A stretch of 64,000 nt of DNA, from positions 34,017,632-34,081,631 of the forward strand of contig OX359246.1 of NCBI GenBank assembly GCA_947179485.1. Reading direction: 5' to 3'. Below are positions 36,982 to 48,320 of this stretch, piece by piece. Position 1 is the stretch's first letter; the number at the start of each line of letters is the position of its first letter. A program made the position numbers and the translations under genes. This DNA comes from Allacma fusca (taxonomy: Eukaryota > Arthropoda > Collembola > Symphypleona > Sminthuridae). A model generated the notes under the pieces. The model ran no database searches. It saw nothing but the letters and a program-made list of their open reading frames with translations, and had not been told where the DNA came from.

Positions 36982-37923
36982 CAGGGACGGGAATTCGAAT
37001 TCGAATCGGAATTAGAATCGGAATTATATTCAAAAAATTCGGGTATCCGAATCGATATTAGAATCGGAAAACAATTCACCACGGTATTTGTATCCGAAAT
37101 TAGATTATAATAAAAACAAGGGTATTCGAATCGGTATTCGAATATTTTTTAACGAATTCCGATTCCAATAAAGTATCGATTTCATTGGGTTTTATACTGT
37201 CTCGTGCGAGAAAATGTTCATAGGAAGCATTTTTTGAAAGTCGCACACATGCAATTATAAAATCCAAAGGGCAAGTAACGAACGTTTGGTAAACGAAAAG
37301 TGTATGGTTGGTAATGGGAAGTGATTAATAGCCCGTTTTGCAAAAACTCCTACAAATAGGATGAGATAGCCGTAGATTAAGTGAATCAAGTTTCTTCTTT
37401 CTTAAATTTTGTTCTCATCATGGGGATGCGTAAAACTAATTCCGTTGAAGTGCATTTTAGTTACCATGTGTTATCAAACGAATCGATTTGCAAAATATAT
37501 ACTGTCAGAAAAAACTAACCGGAAAAGTAGTTAGACAGGTTAACAGATTCCTCCGAATTTTTTAAAAATGTTATTGGATCAATCCTTGCTTTTCTAGTTA
37601 CTTCAGTTGAGCGTGTGTTTTCTGCGCTTAAATTTATATTAAATGATTGCGTGGTAATGTATAGATGCAAAAACGCTTAATGTGTTATGTATCGCTTATT
37701 TTTTTGCGATTAAATTGTTCTTTTGAATAAATTCCCATTTTTTGTACGAATATCCGAAAAGTATTTGAATCGGAATTCAAATTCAGCAAGTATTCAAATA
37801 TATTGGAATCCGTATCGGAATTCAAATTTTTAAGTATTATTAAAAATAATTAAAATTGAAATCGAAACTAGAAAGTATTCGAATCCGAATTTAAATCCGT
37901 ATTTTTCCGATATCCCGTCCCTG
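36982..37923. mobile_element. hAT element with GAATTCGAATCGG arms, nested
   Basis: The exact duplication GTTAATGT flanks it (36974-36981 and 37924-37931), with termini CAGGGACGGGAATTCG and, inverted, CAGGGACGGGATATCGG. The arms (36990-37165 and 37745-37915) are arrays of GAATTCGAATCGGAAT-like motifs. The interior keeps a remnant of hAT transposase coding sequence at 37585-37680, so this is a deletion derivative of an autonomous element. Confidence 0.95.
37585..37680 (+). pseudogene. Relic of the hAT transposase C-terminal dimerisation domain
   Basis: The frame LAFLVTSVERVFSALKFILN then runs 11 residues to a stop at 37678-37680. The S-x-ERVFS-x-x-x-x-(I/L) block is the most conserved part of the hAT C-terminal domain in this superfamily. 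Only about 31 codons remain, too few to function. It supports the hAT assignment of the surrounding element independently of the target duplications. Confidence 0.75.
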
Positions 37924-38601
37924 GTTAATGTATTGTTTTCAAATAAAACTAACAAAGGGAAACGAGTCCGTGCTGGCGCTGGCATATATTTTTCAGATAT
38001 ATTTTATGTGCAGAATAATATCTTTGGGCCAGCGATTGATCTTCAATATTAAGTACCATTTTGAAACCCTGATCAACATGCAATTTTATTATTGAAAGAT
38101 CATCATCAATACTCCATTCATTATTGCATCCTTTCGTAGTATGATATTTTAAAGTGTTGATATTCCGTCTAATCGGAAAATAATCTCTGAAGAATTTAAC
38201 AATCAGTTATTAAGCCGTTACGATCCGCTATGGGGGAGCGTTTAGCCGCCCTGCATATTTTGTCTGTTTTTTATCTGTGAAACGAAGGATTTGGTGGTTA
38301 CAGAAATTATAAGATAATAATTTTTACCAAACTTAAGTACAACGACTTGTACCCAGGAACGGGACCGGGAACATTAGCTGTGGGAACGGGTACGGGTCCA
38401 AAAAATTTTAATTTCTGGGTACGGGAACAGGAACGGGTCAGGGTACGCATTTTTATTAAATTCATGGGAACGGGTACCTAAAATACTGTTCCCATCATAA
38501 CGGGAACGGGTCCGGGTACGGGAACACTTAAGGGGAGTTCCCATTGAGTGGGAACAGGAGCGAGAACGGGAACAAACTTTTTGTACCCACGACGACCACT
38601 G

Positions 38602-39036
38602 ATTCCGCTTGCAGTGGCTTCGTTGATCACCTGAACAAAAACAGCATCGTGAGAATCAGGTAGTTATTAATTGCAACAACATATCACTTACAGTGAACAC
38701 ATCGATGAATTTTTATGGGGGGTATAAAGTTGCGGTTACCTCATAATAAAGTAATACAATTTGTGCCGCACATTTTATAGTTTTTTGCAGTGTTTAAAAA
38801 AATTGCCAACATAAAACTTAAACATAAAATCGCGAAGGTAAATATTAATTTAACGTTTATAATTTATTAATATGAAAAATTAGCTGATCGGCACTACTAG
38901 TAAAGTCAAAAAGGGGCGAAGCGCCACAATTTGATATACCAGCACATATTTCCTATCATTTGCCTTGCTTACAATTAGCCAACAATAGTTAGCTGTGTAG
39001 TGCTAGTATAATTTAGTTATTCCAGTAAAGCGGGGG
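38602..39036. other. Spacer between two hAT elements
   Basis: No gene. 38650-38680 (gagaatcaggtagttattaatt) resembles 50255-50280 upstream of the intact TMEM53-like gene. This fits the block 34897-36432 plus this spacer being the old 5' flank of the TMEM53-like copy, split by the hAT insertion. Confidence 0.45.
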
Positions 39037-39340
39037 CAGAGCTTCTGTCGGGGACGGAGACGGGACGTCGGGACACTGGGCGGACCGGGACGGGACGTCC
39101 CCGGGGACAAAATAATTGTCCCCATGTTGTTTTCGGGACGGGTCGGGGACAAAAAAAAATTTCCCCATTATATTCGGGACGGGACGGGGACAAAAAAATT
39201 TGTCCCCATAATAATCGGGACGGGACGGGACAGAAAAAATTTTCCTCGTTATTTTCGGGACGGGGCGGGGACAAAACAATTGTCCCCATTGTATTCGGAA
39301 CGGGATATGCTTTTTGGCAGTGTGTATAACGGGACGGGAC

Positions 39341-40286
39341 TAAGCATGAGATCGGTTCGGTTTAACGCGGTTATCCGACCATCGGTTAACCGAAACCGAC
39401 GGTTCGGTTAGAGAAGTCGTAACCGAATTGAAATAACCGAACGGATCGGATACTCCAATGCCTAACCGGGTATCGGTTTCGGATCGGTTCGGTTTTAAAT
39501 ATGATTTTATCCGTTCGGTTCTGATCAAGTGAATGTATCCGTTCGGTTACACCGACGGATAACCGATTGTGAATTTCGTTCCTAAAATTTTTAGCAAATC
39601 GTAATAGAGAACGGCTGTAGCATGAATGTCTCGAGACAAACGATTGTTTAATTATGTATCTGCAATACATTTAGAAAGCACAACGTATGGACCACGAGCA
39701 GGCATACATTTGTTCATCACGTCGCAATTATTTCAAACACCAGTATTTAATTTTTAGCTTAAATTAAATCATCACTACAACTAATATGCCATCAGTGGAA
39801 ACCTCAGACTCCGTAATAAGAGCAGAAACTACAGGAAGCAACGAGCCTTCAAAAACAAGCTAAAAAGCGAGGTTTGGAACCATTTGGCTTACTGGAGATT
39901 TGGTCCTTAGATTTTTAGTTGTCATTTGATGTGAAATAATAGATAGAATTTGATAAAAATTAGTGTAATAATTGTTTTAATTTTGAACGACTTTTTTTAT
40001 TAAAACAAAAATTTTCAGAAATGATTTAAATAAATATTTATCTGTTTCGAATGAAGTTTTTACTGGTAAAATGTGTAATATTTTTTCGGTTATTCGGATA
40101 ACGGACAAACGGTTCGGTTATAAAAATCATCCGAACCGATGTTTGGCGGTTCGGTTTCGGATAGGAGTATTTTTTTATCCGAACAAAACGGTTCCGTTCG
40201 GATTTTCACAAAAAATTAACCGAAAACTTCGGTTCGGTTCGATTACGGTTCGGATTTGTGTTTTATCCGAACCGATCTCATGCTTA
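39341..40286. mobile_element. hAT element with CGGTTCGGTTAACCG arms, nested
   Basis: The exact duplication GACGGGAC flanks it (39333-39340 and 40287-40294); this 8-mer is itself a unit of the host element's arm array. Termini are TAAGCATGAGATCGGTTCGG and its complement. The arms (39350-39560 and 40085-40280) are arrays of CGGTTCGGTT/AACCGAACC. The interior keeps the start of a degraded transposase. Confidence 0.95.
39786..39900 (+). pseudogene. Relic of a hAT transposase N terminus (BED-finger start)
   Basis: An ATG at 39786 opens MPSVETSDSVIRAETTGSN. After a one-base shift near 39850 the sequence reads KNKLKSEVWNHLAYW, which resembles the (K/R)S-x-VW-x-H(F) opening of BED zinc fingers in hAT transposases. 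Frame changes and stops follow at once. The match is short, so confidence is moderate. Confidence 0.5.
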
Positions 40287-40982
40287 GACGGGACGAGCAA
40301 GCAAAGCAAAACAAGTATAACGTTTCAGCTTTTAATGCTCGTGGGTAAACTATTCTGTGAGTTCTATTTCAGTAGAAAATGAAACGTATTGCTCAAAAAA
40401 TGACTGGTACTTCATCATGGTTTTATGATTAGGATTATTAGATTTTGGCATTAGAGCGAATAAAGACAAGTTATATATATTTACAAGCATAATTGAAGTA
40501 AGTAATCATACACATTATTTGAAAACGGATTCGAAACTTGAGTGCCAGAATAATTTTGGTGACTGAAAAAGAACAGTAATAGTTACTACTACTCCTACTT
40601 TCCTACTGTTGAAATATAGCCGTAATTTAGGCTGCCTTAAGGAGGAATCTAGGAAATACGATTCTATAAATGTGTTTTTTATGTTTTTGGTACAAATATT
40701 TCTTGTACGAATTTTTCCTTATGTTCCGATTTTCAGTATGAGAATGTCGACTACTGTTTTTAGTAATTATCGGGACGGGACAGGAATTTTGTCCCCATGT
40801 CCCGACTTTCAGGACGGGACCGGGGACAACGTTTTTTTAAATTTTTGGGGACGGGACGGGGACAACGGTTTTGTCCCCATGTCCCGACTGTCTGGACGGG
40901 ACCGGGGACAAAGGTTTTGCAAAAAATATCGGGACGGGGACGGGACAGGAATTTTGTCCCCAACAGAAACTCTGAGCGGGGG

Positions 40983-41980
40983 ACATTTAAACTGGCTGTA
41001 TACCTCCCTGGTTTCTGTGGGGATAACGTCTCTGCATTGTACATATACGGACTGCCCATGCAGGGGGTTTCTAGTCTGCTGCATATGCAATCCTGCATAT
41101 ATAAGATTGCACCCGAGATTGAAATAGACCACAGATCCTCAACAAATTTCTTGAAAGTAGTTAATCATGTTTATTGTGGCAATAGAAAACTGCATTCAAT
41201 AAACAGATGGAATTCATTGACGCGACTTCTGACCTTGCAGAGCTGTCTACGTTTGTACTTTTTCTCCGTGAGTACGTGTACACCCGATAATCCCCGGATA
41301 TCTACTTCCAGCAGATTGTTAAAATCTTTCATCTCCAACACAAATTCAATACAGGTCAATCCGTTTGTAACCCGTCCTTTACAACTATGGTTTTTTGATT
41401 TTACCTAACAAGAATTTGTAAAATATACAGGCACTTTATTTATACAGCGATAGAGTCGAACCGTACCATAAACGTTTAGCTTTTCTGACTCTAACAATCT
41501 GGTTTTATTAACACTGAATAAACTTGCATTGACTTTACTATTTAAATTATTTGTACATATCCAGCCACATGAATCAATTACATCAATTTCTTTCTTTTTC
41601 TCTGTACACAGTGTTTATCGATTCTGAAAGTTGTCAGGTCCAATTGCAGTTATTGTGCACAATGTCTGGTTTCATTTTCATATACTTCGACTGCAGGTAA
41701 GGACCGGAGTACCGGTCAAAACATTTTCGGAACAGACACTAAGATGAGTGAGACATAATTCCGCCATATGAATTATAAGCATGCAAATCTACTTCAACTG
41801 ACTTTACCCTAAAATGTTGTTCATGCAGCTCCGCATTATTTCGAATTCAAATCCATCTGGGGAAGCAAATTTTTCACAGATTTTCTCACGTTTGGGAAGT
41901 TCGGACCACCTGCTCTGGTTCTTGTTCCGTCTTAATTCTAGTAAGAAATTTAATTTTTGAAAGTTGACGTTTCCAAAACC
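40983..41980. other. Spacer with one unassigned minus-strand frame
   Basis: 41171-41395 on the minus strand is open for about 70 codons (includes FNNLLEVDIRGLSGVHVL) and reads more like coding sequence than its surroundings. I recognise no family, start or splice sites. The rest shows no gene. Confidence 0.25.
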
Positions 41981-42484
41981 TAGTGGCCGGACCAGTTTAG
42001 TTCAAAACTGAAAATTTCAGTTCAGTTTGGTTCATACGAATTTTGGTTCAGTTCGATACATAAACTAAATTGAATGGTTCGGTTCCAGCTTACAACTGAA
42101 CTGAATCGGTTGAACTGATTGTTACGCATGCACAATTAACCCTGTTTTTGTCTTGACGCACTCCTCATCTCTGACGGTGCTTTGCAGTGCTATATATATG
42201 CATGTATAAATCATAAAAATAAATCATTTTATAAAAAATCATCTGACACGGGCACACAAGGATTTACTTACCAAAACAAAACGGAAACTATTTGCGTTAT
42301 AGTTTTAACCTGGCGCGTTATGTTTTGAAATCAGTTCAGTTCAGTTTCAGTTCATAGAGGAAACTGAACTGAACTGAACCGAACAATAGCTAAATGAACT
42401 GAAATTTTGATTTTTGATTCAGTTCACTTAGTGAACCGAACTAAACTGAATTTTGCGAACCAAACTGAACTAGTCCGACCACTA
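41981..42484. mobile_element. Small hAT element with CAGTTCAGTT arms, 504 bp
   Basis: Termini are TAGTGGCCGGACCAGTTTAG and, inverted, TAGTGGTCGGACTAGTTCAG. The flanks CCAAAACC (41973-41980) and CCAAAGCC (42485-42492) are a target duplication with one difference. The arms are arrays of CAGTTCAGTTT/AACTGAACTGAA. There is no coding capacity. Confidence 0.9.
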
Positions 42485-42780
42485 CCAAAGCCTCGTCGTT
42501 CAAGTTCCAAATTGAAGGTTAAGGATTTGTTTCAAATGATTTTAGGATAGACGCGAGTGCAAAACACTTATAGTTTCAAGATAGTTCAAGTAGTACTGAT
42601 GTCAAACTGTACAAATAGCTGTAAAACATTGGACAAGCTGAATTCGCTGATTTATCTTATTAAATGGGCTGATTATTGGTGGAAAAATTCTATTAACATT
42701 CACTAGGACATATAATTAAACGATTAAACGAACTTACCTGAAGTTCGATCGTAATTCTACGAATGAAGACTCGTCCCGAA

Positions 42781-42889
42781 TAATTACCAATCGTATGCTT
42801 CCTTGCATGCAACAATATACACAATATTCAAAGCTAAAAGCGCGAAACAACATCTACCAGTAACCGCTCATCCTAATAACTCTTCATTT
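42781..42889. repeat. DIRS inverted terminal repeat, 3' side
   Basis: TAATTACCAATCGTATGCTT through CTCTTCATT is the reverse complement of 47461-47568 with no obvious mismatch. Confidence 0.95.
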
Positions 42890-42932
42890 TTAAAGCATAA
42901 TTTTGCTAAAGGGTGGTTGAAAGGGTGGGTTT

Positions 42933-43047
42933 GTAATTATTCGGGACGAGTCTTCATTCGTAGAATTACGATCGAACTTCAGGTAAGTTCGTTTAATCGT
43001 TTAATTCTACTTCATTCGACTCGTACCTCATAATTACCAATCGTATG
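42933..43047. repeat. DIRS internal complementary region
   Basis: 42933-43006 is the reverse complement of the left outer end (42714-42788). 43004-43047 is the reverse complement of the right outer end (about 47552-47595). The two parts overlap at AATT/ATT. It is thus a copy of the joined ends, the template proposed to guide circle formation in DIRS elements. Confidence 0.95.
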
Positions 43048-43202
43048 ATGTTTAAAGCTAAGATGCAAAATTATTAAGCTCTGGTTGAATACTAAAACGG
43101 GGAAAATACTAGTAACAAGAAGTATAATTGTTAATCGTAAATATGAACATGTGAAAAGACAAACAAGAACTTGAAACAAAATGTTAAATTCTGATAACAA
43201 AA

Positions 43203-44160
43203 TTAGGTGTCGAGCTGAAACACGGATCTGCTGAAGTTTTCGGGATTATTGGTTAAAGGTCGATTATAGAATTGAGCAAAGACTAATGAATTTGAAGACC
43301 ATCCCGCATGTTTTCTTATTTGGTCGACGTTGAGCCCGCTCTAGAAGCAGCGGAAGTTGCTGCGTGACGAAAACTGTGGGCAGAAAAAACATTGGTGTCA
43401 ATACCACTATCGTTTAAGACCGTTTTCAACCAACGACTAATGGTTTGTGAAGATACGGGATTGTGGGGAGCCACAAAGCTTAGGAAGAGTTTTTGTTTGG
43501 TGTCATTCCGAAAAGGTAGGGTTTTCGATATGTACATGGAAATAGCACGTGCAGCACAATAGGAAGGGTGGTTGGAAAAGAAAGGAAGAAACAGCACAGG
43601 TTGTGAGGAGTTTGGCCTGGATGTCTTAACTGGAGATCGGATGAAAATCTTTATACCTTCGGCGTTAACATGAATCTCATCCAGATGAATCACCGAGAAA
43701 GTTTGCACTCTATGTGCAGTTGCCAAACTGATCAGACCAATGACTTTATAAGTCAGCTTTTCCAACGTAAGATCATGCAACGGCTCCAAAGATCCCAAGT
43801 AATTAAGAACAGTCGATGGGTCCCATGTAAATTCATACCGTGGTTTGGGGGGTTTGAGTTTACTGACGCCCCGTATGAATCTCGAGATCAGTGGATGAGT
43901 TCCAATACTCACATTGGAGGAACCGGTTGACAATAAGGAAAGAAAAGATCTTGCTGTATTGACAGAGCTGTAACCAAGATTCTTCTCTACTAAGTAGTTA
44001 AGAAATTGAAGTGTAGACAGAAGAGTAGGGTTTAAGGGATCCTAATCATGCGATGAACAGAACTGGATCCACCGTTTTGCATGAACACAGTATTGATTCC
44101 AGGTTGAGTTGGTAACTGATGCTAAAATGATTTCGGCTGATTCACTGGGAACATTTTGTT
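43203..44160 (-). pseudogene. DIRS tyrosine recombinase, one stop and one frameshift
   Basis: The frame runs from about 44160 (ILASVTNSTWNQYCVHAKRW) through an in-frame TAG at 44042-44044. The catalytic domain then includes ATAHRVQTF (first Arg) and HSFRHAATSAA (His-x-x-Arg-His). A one-base shift near 43335 sends that frame to a stop at 43316. The next frame continues GLNVDQIRKHAGWSSNSLVF and ends with QFYNRPL, which carries the nucleophilic Tyr, stopping at 43203-43205. The enzyme would recombine the circular cDNA into the chromosome. All catalytic residues survive, but split over two frames. Confidence 0.9.
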
Positions 44161-46025
44161 TGTCCAGCGCTTCCCGCACAATAGTCCGGCAATCAATGTG
44201 AGGTGTTGGTTGAGTGGGTTGTACCTATTCGAGAAAAATAAAAGTCGTGAATGAGGATTAATATACAAAGCATTGCGCATCAATAATTGTTGGAAGAGCG
44301 GAAACCAAGCTTGGCTAGGCCAATGTGGTATCACTAAAATCCCAGTGGCTTGATCATTAATTATTTTTTGTAGGACTCTGGGAATTAGCGCGAAGGGTGG
44401 AAAAGCGTAAAAACTAAGTTTAGACCAATTAATAGTAAACGCGTCCACCCTCCAACAGAAAGGATCAGGCTTCCAAGAGACATATTTCGGGAATTTTTTG
44501 TTAACAAATGATGCAAATAAATCAATATCAAAATCCACAGAATTGAAATGAGACAGGATAAACTGAAAATCCTTTTCGCACAACTCCCACTCCGTCTCAT
44601 AATCAGTACAACGTGATTCAGAGTCTGCTTCTGTATTAAGTGCGGATGGAATATAAGAAGCAAAAAGGAATAGTGAGCGTGCTTCACAAAATTGCCAAAT
44701 CTCTCGGGCAATGTCGTTAAGAACGGGAAATTGTACGCCCCCATACTTGTTAATATAGGAAATAGCCGTTGTGTTGTCAATACGCATTAAAATTCCTAAA
44801 TATCCTTCTTATCCCTTCCAAACACACGCAAGCCATATAACGCCGCTTTCAGCTCAAGAGAATTAATACTCATCAGAGTCTGGGATTCACTCCAGAAACC
44901 ATGAGTCTTAACACCATTCGAGAAGGCCCCCCAACCTGTTTTTGAGGCGTCCGTGAAAATCTCTAAATCAAAGAAATCTCGGACTGTAGGAAAACCAGCA
45001 TTAGAATTCAAAGATTTTATCCACAAAGTGATATCCAGCTTACAATGATCATTTAACGAGATTCTTGAGTCAAAATTGTCATTGCAGCGTGAAAGAGAAA
45101 GTACTTTTAAATTCTCTAAACGCTTTGTATATAACATGCCGTAAGGGACTGCCGGGGAACATGAAATAACGTTTCCAATAATTTGAGCGAGTGATCTTAT
45201 TGTTATTCTAATGCCGGTCTGGAAATTTTGTAAGAGTTTGATAACTTTGGATTGTTTCTCCCCTGGGATCCTCAGTAACATGGATCTTGAATCAAAGATA
45301 AAGCCTAGATAAGTAATATTCTGTGTAGGATAAAGACATGATTTCTTGTAGTTGATAACCAAACCCAACGATTCGAAAGTCCGAACAGTAAATCGGATGT
45401 TGTCCAAGCAATACTCGTAATTGCGACCGAGTAACAATGAGTCATCTAAATAAATGCAATTCTCATAACCATGGGTACGTAGATATGTCATTACTACTCG
45501 AAGAACCTTGGTAAATATTCTGGGTGCCACGTTCAAACCAAAACACAAACATGTGAATTCGTATAGCGTTCCATCCCATTCAAATCTGAGGTATTTCCAA
45601 AATAAATTATGAATGGGAATAAGCAAATATGCGTCGTTGAGGTCAACGAAACCCATAAAACAATCTTTCGTTAAAAGCTGTCGAGCAGTTCGGAAATCCT
45701 CCATTTTGAAATGGTCACACCGGACATATTTATTTAAATGTGTCAAATTTATAATGAACCGGTGTCCGCCTGTAGATTTTGGTACAAGAAAAATGGGAGA
45801 TAGAAACTCGTCCGCTACGTGAGAACATCGCTGAACCGCTCCCTTTGCCAATAAATCATTAATTGATTTTTCCATTAATATTTTTTCCTCCACGGAAACA
45901 ACTCTAGGAATCGGTGGGTTTAGTTGGATTGGCTTCCGTTTAAACGGCAATTTAAAACCGCGAATAGCTTCCAAGACAACCGTATCAGATGTTATGCTTC
46001 TCCAGACATCGTAAAAATAACGCAA
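44122..46025 (-). pseudogene. DIRS reverse transcriptase-RNase H, split by one frameshift
   Basis: The minus frame 46025-44796 (409 codons) carries the RT: FLVPKSTGGHRFIINLTHLN, MGFVDLNDAYLLIPI, and the active site ENCIYLDDSLLLG. RNase H follows with EIFTDASKTGWGAF and INSLELKAALYGL. It stops at 44796. The protein resumes one base over, at 44787, with MRIDNTTAISYINKYGG (the third RNase H acidic motif), IPSALNTEADSESR, and the DIRS extension DLFASFVNKKFPKYVSWKP and FYAFPPFALIPRVLQKI, ending at 44122. Apart from this single shift the domain order is complete. Confidence 0.93.
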
Positions 46026-46048
46026 ACGCCCAGCATGATTTACCTTAG

Positions 46049-47199
46049 CTAGTGTTTCCGACGGCCGTTCTGACGAAACTTCGATCGGTACTGATGACGC
46101 CCGCTCTGGTGACGATACTTGTCGGTTGTCCGGAGTGGGCTTCGGGAGTTTAAAGAATCTCGTTTTACGAATTTCTTTCGTGAGAACGAGGGCTTATTGA
46201 AGGTTTTGTTTGGTACTGTTGATTTCTGTAGGGATTTTCCAACCTTGGATAGCTCGTCCTGGGATTTGACCTTTGCTTGAAAATCTACACCAAACAAAAG
46301 AGCGTCTAATGTAGACTCGTCTGCTACTCGTTTTACATCCGGTTTAATATTAGCCGATATCAATTGTCGACGCGTGTTGGAGATGGTGTGTTGCAAGTGC
46401 AACATTAGTTGGCTGGAATTACTACACTGAGCGAGTAAGCCAGTCAAGTCAATGGAAGACATCTGTTTTGATATTTTGAGCTGAATTGTAGCGGACATTG
46501 CTTTCCCTATTTCCGCGAGGGAACCAGCAATGATGGATTGCCATGAAGAAAACTGCTGATCTCGATTAAAAACGTAGTCTGAAATATTAATTCCAGCTCG
46601 GAGTTCAGGGTTCAACTTGGGTGCACCCACTAATAGGCAGTTCGACGGGGGTGCCCGCATCTTTTCAATGTCAGCCCGTTTCTTTTCTGACAAGCCAGCT
46701 GTTGCGATGAGATTCCAACTAGCGGCTAAGTCAGAGTTAATAGATTCGGCAAACTCGTCGTACGTGTCTTTGGCAGCGCCAACCAGTCCCAAGCATTCTA
46801 GATCACTGTCTTCTTCCACCAAGTTGTCTTTGCCAGAAGGTAATTGTTTATTTTCCGAGTCACCGTCCCTGTTGTCAAGGGAACGGGAGGAGAAGGATCT
46901 ACAAAAGGATGGAGAACGAGACGAGCGCGATCGTGAACGACGCGACTTATGAGCCGAACGAGTTGACAACAGACGTTCAAGGGATCCATTTTATCCTTTA
47001 GAGATCTATATTCGTTTCGGGAACTTACTCCCGAGCCACACCTGGAAGAAGATCTATAGTGTCGATAGCGTCCATGACGTGATGACCGGCGATCGTCGGG
47101 GCTCGAACTTGGAGATCTCCTGATATTAGAGCGACTTCGACTTCTGGAGGCTCGTGGAGAAGGTAGTTTCTCGATACCATCTTCCATTGCTATATGCAA
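46049..47199 (-). pseudogene. DIRS gag-like protein, frameshifted
   Basis: The minus frame from 47199 begins with a serine/arginine-rich segment (RASRSRSRSNIRRSPSSSPD). A shift near 46980 moves the reading to the frame 46969-46049, where SR-rich sequence continues (AHKSRRSRSRSSRSPSF) into a conserved-looking central part (KLNPELRAGINISDYVFNRD) and a basic tail. This is the usual first ORF of DIRS elements, with an RS-rich head. No zinc knuckle is present, as is common in the group. Confidence 0.8.
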
Positions 47200-47460
47200 A
47201 CGAGAAAATCAAATAAAAAACCAGATGTTCCTCAGTGAAGAAGTCAAGAAAATACCCAAATTCCAAGCCCAGTAATTATAACGTATTGTAGTAAATTAAA
47301 TAAGAGACCAGAAGTTTGGTAAAATAAAAATAAAATGAAAACCACCGTTAATACTATTGAGGATGTGCCCGTTGCAACTGCCTCAAATGAAAATTTTTTG
47401 TAAAACAGAAAACCAGAGCATTAGAGGAGAGTGACTGTACTCTACGGCACACAAGAAAGT

Positions 47461-47568
47461 AATGAAGAGTTATTAGGATGAGCGGTTACTGGTAGATGTT
47501 GTTTCGCGCTTTTAGCTTTGAATATTGTGTATATTGTTGCATGCAAGGAAGCATACGATTGGTAATTA
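47461..47568. repeat. DIRS inverted terminal repeat, 5' side
   Basis: The inverted partner of 42781-42889. The element continues 27 bases further out, to 47595, with sequence that is copied in the internal complementary region. Confidence 0.95.
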
Positions 47569-47717
47569 TGAGGTACGAGTCGAATGAAGTAGAATACTAC
47601 TACATACTGATTATAATAACTCGCATTACCTATTAATGATTTTTTAAAGGTTGGCCGTTTTAACTACAACAGCCCTCCTTTGTGAATATACATACATATA
47701 TAAAAAGCTATTTGGAT

Positions 47718-48320
47718 TATGCATGCAACAGTTCATTCTTTGAACTAGTTCGTTAATTGAACTTTTCTGAAATATTTCAAGATTTGAGTGAACTTGAGTG
47801 AACTCAAAACCTATCAATTTATGCAACGAATGAGTTTGAATCGAACTGTTTGGCAAATGCAACGAAAGTGAATGAACGTGAATGGCTAGGTACGATTAAG
47901 AGATCTGAATTGAACTGAATGGTTGAATACGTATTACGGAACTCTGATTTAACGTATACGTTCCTAATGTTTAAACTGATTCAAACCAACAAAGAACTAA
48001 ATAATTTCGGCAGATATCCCTGGAAATTTCTAATTTTCAACAAAAAATAAGATTTAAGATTGAAACAAGAACTTTAAATTAAATATTCCTGATTCAACTG
48101 TATGGATTCACGGGACGGATATTATGGACGTGAATTGAACTTTTCATTTTAACGTTCAATTTGAATGAACGTAACTGAACGCAAAAAGACGTACTTATGA
48201 ATTGAACTGAGTGTGAATGGCATAACCCATAACAATGAACTGAATGTGCGTGAACGTTGCGCGAAAGAAAATAAAATGAACTGAACTTGAATTGAACTTT
48301 TCCCCAAAGTTGCATGCGTG
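47718..48320. mobile_element. Small hAT element with GAACTGAA arms, 603 bp
   Basis: The exact duplication ATTTGGAT flanks it (47710-47717 and 48321-48328). Termini are TATGCATGCAAC and, inverted, CACGCATGCAAC. The arms 47730-47940 and 48110-48300 are arrays of GAACTGAA, TGAATGAACG and TTGAACTT motifs. No coding sequence; the long minus frames at 48094-48523 run through the arm and are not convincing. Confidence 0.88.

Larger units (their letters stand above)
36433..38601. mobile_element. hAT element with GGGAACGGGTAC arms, 2.2 kb
   Basis: The exact duplication ATTCCGCT flanks it (36425-36432 and 38602-38609). Termini are CAGTGGTCGTCACGGG and, inverted, CAGTGGTCGTCGTGGG. Arms 36440-36690 and 38345-38590 are filled with GGGAACGGG, GGGTACGGG and GTTCCC; the GGG-type orientation predominates in both arms, so the arrays are direct and not inverted repeats. 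Overlapping frames up to 118 codons in the left arm are low-complexity shadows of the motif. A second hAT element is nested at 36982-37923. Confidence 0.95.
39037..40974. mobile_element. hAT element with GGGACGGGAC arms, 1.9 kb
   Basis: The exact duplication AGCGGGGG flanks it (39029-39036 and 40975-40982). Termini are CAGAGCTTCTGTCGGGGAC and, inverted, CAGAGTTTCTGTTGGGGAC. Arms 39045-39345 and 40765-40965 are arrays of GGGACGGGAC and GGGGACAAAA/TTTTGTCCCC, including palindromic units. Long overlapping frames on both strands here are repeat artefacts. It carries a nested hAT element. Confidence 0.95.
42714..47595 (-). mobile_element. DIRS-type retrotransposon, full length, inactivated
   Basis: On the minus strand the gene order is gag, RT-RNase H with the DIRS-specific extension, then tyrosine recombinase. 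The element has inverted terminal repeats and an internal complementary region. Both outer ends share the trinucleotide AAT (42714-42716 and 47593-47595), as expected for circle-junction chemistry, and there is no target duplication. The copy is 4,882 bp. At least three frameshifts and one in-frame stop break the genes, so it is not autonomous, though its termini and ORFs are still easy to read. Confidence 0.95.

Noticed and set aside
39013-39411. Long frames on both strands in the GGGACGGGAC arm
   Set aside because: Same repeat effect; peptides such as repeated FVPDPSR-like units mirror the DNA motif. The frames at 40609-41408 are alike, running out of the array into plain sequence.
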